Shown here: in pieces, positions 7,225 through 13,826 of the stretch | Position numbering within the stretch: position 1 is the stretch's first letter | Layout of the letters: the number at the start of each line of letters is the position of its first letter | Assembly: GCA_016946835.1 (NCBI GenBank) | Contig: JACVTC010000644.1 | Coordinates: 1-13,826, forward strand | DNA: 13,826 bases | Direction of reading: 5' to 3' | DNA from: Neocallimastix lanati (nom. inval.) | Taxonomy: Eukaryota > Neocallimastigomycota > Neocallimastigomycetes > Neocallimastigales > Neocallimastigaceae | Made by a program: the position numbers and the translations under genes | Notes under the pieces: generated by a model | What the model saw: the letters and a program-made list of their open reading frames with translations, nothing else | Database searches by the model: none | What the model was told of the DNA's origin: nothing

Positions 7225-8335
7225 TTATTGGTTTGTGAAATTATTAAAAATACTTTGTTGAAAACTTTGCTACCTTAGCTAAATTATTATATAATCTAAC
7301 AAGAAAAAATGCAAAATTCAAATGGACCGAAGCTTGTGAAAACTCATTTAAAGAATTAAAAAAAAGGAAGATTAATAACTTCTCCTATTTTATTGCGTCC
7401 AAATCCAGAAAAAAACATACATTATTGAATTTGATGTAAGTAATTATGCAATTAGTACTATTTTATCACAAAAAGATGACAATGATAAATTACTCCTTGT
7501 TGCTTATTATTCAAGTGTTTAAAAAATGCTAAAATTAATTATTCCATTAAAGAAAAAGAATTATTTGCAATTAAATAGTCTATTTCTATTTGGAGGCTTC
7601 TTTTATTAGGTGGGAAATATAAAATAATCGTATTAACTAATCATCGTAATTTATTATATGTTTTAGATGGAAAAATTGATAATCAAAGACAATACCGTTG
7701 ACATTTTTTTTTTTAGGAATAGAATTTTCAACTTATTTTTAAACAAGGAAGGGAAAAATAGAAAACCCAATAGTTTATCAAGAAGATCTGACTACATGAT
7801 TATACCCAAAGAAGAAAAAGAAGAATTTATTTTAAATAAAAATAATAACAAATAATAACAAAGAAGTTCCATGCTTCATTGGTATTATAAGTGATTCAAT
7901 TGATAAAAATTTATTTTAAATAGTAAAAGTATTAAAGAAGTTCTATGTTTCATTGGTATTATGAGTGATTTAATTGATAAAATTATTCAAGAAACAAAAG
8001 AAGATAATTTTACTTAATTATTTTTTATTATATTTTTCCAAATAAATTTAGTACTGTTGAAACTCCCAATAAGAATATGAATAAATTTAAAATGAATAAT
8101 AACATGATATATATAATAATTTAATATATATTCCTTATGTTTTAAGAACGGAAATACTGAAAAAGTATTACAGTAGTCCATCAAGTGGTCAATTAGTCAT
8201 AAAATATACTGAAAGATTAATTACAAGAAATTTATAGAGGAATTATATAAAAACGTAAAAGATTATATTAAAAGTTATGAAGTATGTGTAAAAAGTAAAA
8301 TATAAAAGATATAATTTAAGACCATTAGAAGTACT
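7222..8335 (+). pseudogene. Ty3/Gypsy retrotransposon pol remnant (RT end, RNase H, integrase zinc finger)
   Basis: The order is that of Ty3/Gypsy pol. The RT connection NFATLAKLLYNLTRKNAKFKW (7263 on) is followed by RLITSPILLRPNP. RNase H starts at EFDVS (Asp at 7443) with EKELFAIK (Glu near 7558), and NHRNLLYVLDGK and KPNSLSRR follow. The integrase HHCC region SSPSSG...YEVCVKSK lies at about 8170-8295. Many stops and shifts are present (for example TAG after FAIK, TGA at 7699). The third RNase H acid is lost: TDH has become TNH at 7639-7641. In the zinc finger the usual GH is GQ and the first Cys of C--C is Tyr. Protease, most of RT and the integrase core are missing, and no LTR is seen. 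Confidence 0.85.
7860..7984 (+). repeat. Local tandem duplication inside the Ty3 remnant, 74-bp period
   Basis: The word AAAGAAGTTC-ATG-TTCAT starts at 7860 and again at 7934. It is followed in both by TGGTATTAT-AGTGATT-AATTGATAAAA. Only a few C/T and A/G differences separate the copies over about 50 bp. Both encode the same peptide segment (KEV-CFIGI-SD-IDK), so one segment of the element's integrase-linker region was duplicated before or during decay. Confidence 0.85.
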
Positions 8336-8500
8336 TATATCATTATTCATTTTTAATTTCTAGGATTTTGATTTTCAAAGGGAAGCGATATCAAATAAGG
8401 AGATCTCAATTCATTTTGAAATCAGCTGAAATCTCTTTTTTTTTTTTTAAAAAAAAAAAAAAAACACTCCAAAACAATTCATTTTTATTTAACAAAATGT
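8336..8500. repeat. T13A16 junction in A/T-rich spacer
   Basis: A run of 13 T (8436-8448) meets a run of 16 A (8449-8464) directly and forms a 26-bp perfect palindrome of homopolymers. Upstream, GAGATC and the repeated word GAAATC are visible. No gene is seen. The run may mark an old poly(A) insertion end. Confidence 0.7.
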
Positions 8501-8503
8501 ATT

Positions 8504-8544
8504 AATTATTTTTCAATGTCATGCTGCGTATGACAAAAATAATT
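8504..8544. other. Strong stem-loop, about 17 pairs
   Basis: The outer arm AATTATTTT (8504-8512) pairs with AAAATAATT (8536-8544). A TCAA bulge follows, then TGTCATGC pairs with GTATGACA (one G-T pair) around a 3-base TGC loop. The stem sits in unremarkable A/T DNA. It could be a structured RNA, a transposon end or chance; nothing nearby tells which. Confidence 0.55.
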
Positions 8545-8613
8545 ACTCAAATAATCAATTAATAACAATATTAAAAATTATTAATTAAAAAGTCAGTTGT
8601 AATGAAAAATTAC

Positions 8614-8642
8614 AAATCTCGTTATCACAAAATCTCGTTATC
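8614..8642 (+). repeat. 13-bp direct repeat AAATCTCGTTATC, 16-bp period
   Basis: Two perfect copies start at 8614 and 8630, and a third partial word (AAATCGTTA) follows at 8645. A small inverted repeat GTAAT/ATTAC (about 8598-8612) sits just upstream. Iterated CGTTATC-type words next to a CAGT sequence recall subterminal repeats of pogo-like DNA transposons, but no inverted partner copy is seen in the window. Confidence 0.5.
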
Positions 8643-8649
8643 CCAAATC

Positions 8650-9540
8650 GTTAGAGCTATTTTGAATACAGTTTTGAAAAGTACTCTAACCGAACTACAC
8701 TTTGGTATTAATAACTTGAGTATTATGTGAGTAATGATCACTTGAAAACGTGTATTAGTTTTCAGTAAACACGACAGATGCAATTAATATTTTTTATATG
8801 ATTCAAAACTCAATAATTAATTTCATATCAATTAAAATCATTCCGGAATATTTCAAAAAGTCTAATCAATCTTGTATTATAAGAAAATTTTTTTTATTAT
8901 TAAATATTATTAAAAATTAATTTTATTATAGTAAATACTAACAAATATATTTTTACTAAAATTTTTTATATTTTAGAATATCATAAATTAGTCTTTTGAT
9001 AGTCTTTATATATTCTTTAAAGCAAAATAATATTAAACCAATCTAAAAATAATAATATTATTAATTTAAATAAAAATATAAAATTTTATGTCATTAGTTT
9101 AGTATAAATAAACATTTTTATTATTAGTTTAATATTAATTTACATAATAATTTAATATTTTTATTAGAATATAAATTTTTATTTTATTTTTTATTAGAAT
9201 ATAAAATTTTTATTTTTCAATGAATTAAAAATTTATAGTTAATAATCAAATAATGATTAGAAATTTTTAAAATTATTTATATTTTACATCAAATATAATA
9301 TTTTATAAATTATACTTAATAACTATTCCTAATTAATATTATTCTAATTGATGATTTTTAAAATAAAAATCTCTTTAAAATAATTATTAAAAAATATTCT
9401 TTTAAAATGTTTTTGTGTTTTACATATATTAATAAATAATAATCATTAGAATGATTACATTTTTAATACTAAATAAACTTTTTTAAAAGCTGAAAAGTTT
9501 TAAAAGATAAATACTTTAATTAATTTTTTTATCTAATCTT
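8650..9540. other. A/T-rich intergenic DNA
   Basis: Apart from a slightly GC-richer patch at 8650-8780 there is no recognisable gene, RNA or repeat. Stops are dense in all frames from 8880 on. Confidence 0.65.
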
Positions 9541-9544
9541 TAAT

Positions 9545-10420
9545 AATTAAGATTATTATTAAAGGTTGTATTTATCAAGTAATCTTAATAGAAATTATTT
9601 AGCTTTTCATAATGAATATCATTAGCTATAACCACCATGACAAATGTATAATGTAATTGAATACATAACTATAATACTTAATAGTTTCTATTATTATTAT
9701 TAAAAATTATTATTGTTTCTGTGTTTATATTTTCTTGTATAATCAATATCTATTAGATTCATTGGATCTATGATAACAACTAAAGGGACTCGATAAGAAA
9801 CTTTAAAATTCTTATTAATAAATTATTAAGTTTATTGATTTTGATTTGATTATTTATTATTTATTTTTTTTCAAGTAATTAAGGATAGAAATTCTTAATT
9901 CTTGAATAGTAATAGAAAATAATGGTGTTTAATCAATTTTTTTTACTTAAATAAATCATACTATCAATAATATTTTTCTCAATACCGAGTGGTAAACTTC
10001 CAGAATAACTCTGATCTCTTCTTATATTCATCGTTTGTTATTCCATCATATCAATATTTGAGGTTGATAATTTATTATCAAAGAATTTTGACTTTGAAAT
10101 TTATTCATCATTTCCATGATATATATCATGTTTATTAGATAGTATTTGGTTATAATTATTTGAATTACATGAATTATATCAGAGTTGGAGGACATTGATA
10201 ATTCTTTATTATTCATGTTGATATATTATTAGTATTATATAAATTTAAACCAAAATTATTAGAATTTTCATGCTGGTCTTGTCGTAGTTTTTTTCTACGT
10301 TTTAAATTAAATTTAAAATCTCAGATACTTTTATACAGCCCCAGAAAGTATATTTATTTCATCAATTATTATTGAGTTTTCAGTTTTCAAATTTCCTGGT
10401 ATCTATTTAAATGAACTAAT
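9545..10420 (-). pseudogene. Decayed minus-strand coding-like block, family not recognised
   Basis: Read on the minus strand from right to left, several short open stretches look like protein rather than noise. These are a basic segment DFKFNLKRRKKLRQDQHENS near 10320-10260, an Asn/Ser-rich segment NKELSMSSNSD then SNKHDIYHGNDE, RRDQSYSGSLPLGIEKNIID near 10020-9961, KVSYRVPLVVIIDPMNLIDI near 9800-9740 and VMVVIANDIHYEKLNNFY near 9640-9585. They lie in different frames with stops between them. The basic cluster and Asn-rich character would suit a regulatory protein, but I cannot name a family. It may be one broken gene or several pieces; A/T introns are another reading. Confidence 0.3.
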
Positions 10421-10539
10421 TTTCTTAATTATTTAATAATAAGTTGAATATGGAGTTGCCTTGTTTTTATTTTATGAAAATCTAACGTTATTATTGAATA
10501 TTCAAAATAAAAATAAAAATATATGGAGATATATGTAGG

Positions 10540-10665
10540 AATGTATAGGTTAAGCTCCGGGCTGACATGTAATGACGTAATTTAAGCGGCGATACTGTAT
10601 TAATATATTATATAATATCACACCTACAGTAATTACTGTTGGCATTAATGGGAGATGTGTAACCA
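10540..10665. other. GC-richer patch with perfect 14-bp palindrome
   Basis: This short island holds GCTCCGGGCTGAC, a bZIP-type word TGACGTAA (10573-10580), AAGCGGCG and the perfect palindrome ACAGTAATTACTGT (10626-10639). The flanks are nearly pure A/T. No open frame, tRNA fold or known RNA motif is recognised. It might be a regulatory element, an RNA gene of unknown type or the remnant of an insertion. Confidence 0.35.
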
Positions 10666-11543
10666 TTATAATGTATTATTATCATAATAATTAATAAAAA
10701 TAATAATATTTATTATTTAATATTTGCTTTAAATAGAATTCTTACCAGTCACATTTACTGAATCACCAACCTTTTTACCAATTTTAAAATATTTTTTTTT
10801 TTTTTTTTTTTTTTTAGAAAGAAAATTTTTTTAATAATTTAGATAATAAAAATAAAAAGGATGCTTATTAATATAAATAAAATTTGTAAGAAATTATACA
10901 TACAATGGAATAATCTGAACCAATTATATTTCTCTATTTAAATTTATTAGTAAATAATGATGCTATATATCGTGTTTGAAAGTTTAAATGCATAACATCA
11001 TTATTCATTTTTATCCTTCTTAATTTAAATTTATGGTTTTTATATATATATTGAAGAAATAATTGTAACAAAATAAATAGTAAGAATTATATATTAATTA
11101 TAATATTAAATAATAAATAAATAAAAATAATAATATGTATTTTTTTTTTTTTTTTTTTTTTATTTCCTGTATATACATTTTAAACAAAAAATACACTTTA
11201 AATATTTTAAGATAAAAAAAAATAAAAAAATTAAAAATAAAATTTATATTTAATGATAACAAAATATTAGAAATATTAAATCTTAATGTAGAATTTTTTT
11301 TCTTCCTTTTTTTTTTTTAAGATTATGAGGAGAATACACATTATTTTATTTATTGATAATTAAAAAAAAAATATAAATATATTATATACATTGTAAATAT
11401 TATCAGTAGATTCAATTTCCATAAATTTTTTTATTATACCAATCAAAAAGTAATTTAATAGGGACCTTTTAATGACTGGTATAATGCTGATAAGGAAACC
11501 TTTGAGACTAGATTAAAAAATCCTTAGACTCAGAACTCTTTAA
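10666..11543. other. A/T-rich DNA with long T runs and two coding-like scraps
   Basis: T24 at 10792-10815 and T22 at 11140-11161 are the main features. On the minus strand 10790-10735 reads IGKKVGDSVNVTGKNSI. On the plus strand 11462-11524 reads GPFNDWYNADKETFETRL before a TAG. Both are too short to name. The rest shows no gene. Confidence 0.6.
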
Positions 11544-12890
11544 TTTTTTTTTTTAGACTAAGAGAATAACTTTATTTAATTTATAATAATAATAAAATTA
11601 CATGATTTAAATGAAAAAATAACAAATAAAATACATGAAATAAAATATTATACATTATATAATTATAAAAGTGTGTTAGAAGCAATAGCCTCTAACTTCT
11701 CCCATTCCTCGATAATAACGCCACGTCCATTATTACGAGTAATAATCTCAGTATTAGTGTTATCCTACGAATCTGTATTATTCTTTCACCGGGAGGAAGT
11801 TTTTGATTTCTGAAATAAATCCAAAATCATTTTCCTTGTAAATAATTGCTTTTTTTAGTTTTTGAGGGTTTGAAAACATCTCTTTCCCAATAAAACTTTT
11901 TTATTTCCACTTGTTTTTTTTATCATTTAATTTCTTATCCAAAGTCCTTGATTCTTTACTCCATGAATAATGTGACATAGTAGGAATATTATTAGTGAGA
12001 TGATTAATAATACATGATGAGCTTTTCCATTTTCTAAAGCAGTGTAATTGAAATATAGCACAGACAGCTGAAAGAGGAGGTATTCTCAATTCACGATTAA
12101 TATCATAGAGACTAACATAAGAATTGCGAGATTTAAATACATAACTCCAATAAAGTCCTCTATTAATAATTTTTTGAGCTTTAGAACATCTACTGTTATT
12201 TGAATCAAAGAGAGGAGCATAATATATAACAAGACTAAGAATAAACGAAATTAAAACATATTTCTTTGGGAGAGGAATAGATTTATTAATAAGAAATCGA
12301 AAGTACGAATTTAACTTGACATTTAAATTACAGTTTAATTTGGATTGTATAGGTTTCAATGATAAAGATTCATCAAAAGGAATACCAAGGAAAGTACAGT
12401 TGTCAGTTTCAGGTAATTTGTTAATGTTCCAAATGACACAAAGATTGAAGAATTGAGTAGACGGCGAGTAAATGCTACTATACAGAAAATCTTTTACCAT
12501 TGATTTAGTTTCAAAAAAAGAAAATTTTTTGTTGAATTTCTTAACATAACTGAAAGTTCGAATTTCGTTGGTTTTGATCCAATTAATTTTATATATAGGA
12601 AGGCATCTAGTGAGAAGAAATAAAATATTTAGATAGTAAGTGGGTTTATCATAGTCTATCCTTAAAATGAAGTAATTTTCCATATAAGGTGTGTGTTTTT
12701 TTGAAATTCCATGAATTATTTCATTGCAATTGGAAATACGCTTACTAAGAAATTCCCAAAGTTTACTAACAGACTATGATTGAAGATCATGAATAAAGAT
12801 AAGAATGAAATCTTTATTCAGAATATCGTATTTTCGAAGGCCTCGCTTCAAAACAGGTATAGTTACTGAATTTGAAGAAGTATTATCCAT
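11544..12890 (-). pseudogene. LINE ORF2 C-terminal region, internally deleted, with poly(A) tail
   Basis: The minus-strand frame starts at an ATG (12890-12888, context GAAATGG). It is cut by TAG at 12774-12776, runs open to TAA at 11901-11903 and continues in the same frame to TAA at 11778-11780. A shifted frame then gives VIIEEWEKLEAIASNTLL and TAA at 11663-11665. The span 12400-11900 is typical of the region after the LINE RT palm: CTFLGIPFDESLSLKPI, YVLISFILSLVIYYAPL, AQKIINRGLYWS, ELRIPPLSAVCAI, then SHYSWSKESRTLDKKL. The RT palm itself is missing. The N-terminal part of about 150 residues is not assigned. Downstream lie an AATAAA (11571-11576) and A11 (11544-11554) on the minus strand, a normal LINE 3' end. 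The word CTCTTTAA at 11536-11543 and again at 13282-13289 may be a short target duplication. Confidence 0.75.
11571..11576 (-). terminator. AATAAA polyadenylation signal of the LINE remnant
   Basis: On the minus strand AATAAA lies about 90 nt after the ORF2 stop and about 17 nt before the run of 11 A (11544-11554). This spacing is that of a polyadenylated transcript copied back into DNA. Confidence 0.55.
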
Positions 12891-13586
12891 TTCAAGAAAG
12901 CTTAAAAAAATAAAATAAAAGAAGTAAAAAATAAAAAAATAATAATAATAAAAAATAGATAAATTTTTTTTTTTTTTTTTTTAATATATATAATAAAATA
13001 AAAATAAAAATAAAAGAGAAAGCAAATTCCCTTTAAATAGTATATAAAAAAAATATTAGTGTTGAATATATGAAAGCTTGAAATATATAATTGTTCTTGA
13101 TGATTTAATAGTTTTTAGATTTTGTAAATAATTGATTTTACCCAGTATTGCTGATATAATATTTATAAATTTACGCAAGGGTTAGAAATTTATTGATACA
13201 AAATTACTTGTATATACTGTTAAAATGAATAATCGTTTCTTTTTATCTTTTGACTGATTTTAATTCTTTCAATTAATAAAGCTCTTTAAGATGTTAAAAA
13301 TTTTCTGTTGAATAATCATAAATTATCTAAAAGTATATTTAAAAAAGAAAAAAAAAAAAAAAAAAAAATATTAGTAGAGAAAGACTATAAAAAAGATTCC
13401 CATCCATTAAATAATGTCTTAAACACAAGCTTTGGAGTGAGTCAATCTCCTACATTTCCATTTTACAATAGCTACATGAAAGTATAAATACTATAGAAAA
13501 ATACATATATAAAATAATACTAAAGTAAAAAAAAATACAATAGATTCATTACAATAATAATATGTAGAAACTACATGATATTATAA
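12891..13586. other. A/T-rich DNA with T19 and A21 runs
   Basis: T19 (12964-12982) and A21 (13348-13368) are the main landmarks. On the minus strand about 13190-13060 reads KFINIISAILGKINYLQNLK and on to a TAA, a short open stretch of about 45 codons that could belong to the 5' part of the LINE. A hairpin ATGTAG-AAA-CTACAT lies near 13562-13576. No gene is named. Confidence 0.55.
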
Positions 13587-13826
13587 ATTATACAACTCCA
13601 ATGTTACTACATATCCAGTTTAATACAATATAAAACATCAGGTTCCATTCTACAGTCTTCTAGTATTCCAGTTTTCTCTCTTCGTACTAGAAACTACTTT
13701 AGAAAGGATAACCATCGATTATCATCAGAATCACAGAAAGCTGCAATTAGTACATCTGATATAGGCTATTCCTTTTCCATCAACCCTCCATGGATGGAAA
13801 TAACAACCTCAGATCAATTAAAGTAA
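13587..13826 (+). CDS. Unidentified open frame, 79 codons, stop at the window end
   Basis: The frame is open from just after a TAA at 13584-13586 to a TAA that is the last codon of the window. The only Met codon lies near the end, so a start, if the gene is real, must be upstream across a frame break or an intron. The product is Ser-rich and basic in the middle. It includes QYKTSGSILQSSSIPVFSLR, then RNYFRKDNHRLSSESQKAA and INPPWMEITTSDQLK. The G+C content is clearly higher than in the flanks and codon choice looks coding. No family is recognised. It may be the last exon of a host gene or a piece of a transposon protein. Confidence 0.4.
   Translation: MIQLQCYYISSLIQYKTSGSILQSSSIPVFSLRTRNYFRKDNHRLSSESQKAAISTSDIGYSFSINPPWMEITTSDQLK

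Noticed and set aside
7667-7855. Open frame of 62 codons treated as a separate gene
   Set aside because: It reads the RNase H to integrase linker of the Ty3 remnant (KPNSLSRR) and starts at an internal Met.
11462-11524. Plus-strand protein-like scrap GPFNDWYNADKETFETRL
   Set aside because: Only 21 codons between stops, too short to support a feature in its own right.
13562-13576. Hairpin ATGTAG-AAA-CTACAT
   Set aside because: Six pairs in A/T-rich DNA are expected often by chance, and nothing nearby gives it a role.

Overview
The window looks like nuclear DNA of an anaerobic gut fungus (Neocallimastigomycota, the Neocallimastix / Piromyces / Anaeromyces / Orpinomyces group). The one clear host gene encodes a secreted glycoside hydrolase that ends in two fungal-type dockerins (CBM10-like, Cys-rich, 'WGVEN-DWCGI' signature), which is the hallmark of the cellulosome of these fungi. 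The intergenic DNA is almost entirely A+T, with long homopolymers and pentanucleotide satellites, also typical of this group. The genus cannot be fixed from the sequence alone.

Layout. 1-2224: A/T desert with diverged direct repeats. 2225-2427: a compact insertion, about 42% G+C by my count, flanked by a perfect 14-bp direct repeat and ending in an A-rich tail (SINE-like or retrocopied RNA). 2428-3588: A/T desert and the promoter region of the main gene. 3589-5355 (+): signal peptide, ricin-type CBM13, GH43 catalytic domain, Asn-rich linker and two dockerins. Its frame is broken three times within 230 bp, each time by what looks like one extra T in a TTT run. 5356-6482: homopolymer cluster, then a (TTTTA)n satellite with an embedded 57-bp minisatellite. 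6513-8330: a graveyard of retroelements made of a LINE reverse transcriptase piece, an unassigned Asn-rich minus-strand frame, and a decayed Ty3/Gypsy pol (reverse transcriptase end, RNase H, integrase zinc finger). 8331-11540: A/T-rich DNA with a strong hairpin, a short repeat, a decayed minus-strand coding-like block, and a GC-richer palindromic patch. 11544-12890 (-): the C-terminal part of a LINE ORF2 with premature stops, an AATAAA and a poly(A) tail. 12891-13586: A/T DNA. 13587-13826 (+): an unidentified open frame that ends in a stop at the last base of the window.

Functionally only one gene matters: a dockerin-bearing GH43 that would be secreted and docked on the fungal cellulosome to act on hemicellulose side chains or arabinan. 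Everything else recognisable is retrotransposon debris or repeat DNA. I see no RNA gene of a known family, no CRISPR array and no multi-gene system. The most interesting items are the triple T-insertion pattern in the GH43 gene, the 175-bp retrocopy-like insertion, and several unassigned coding-like fragments.
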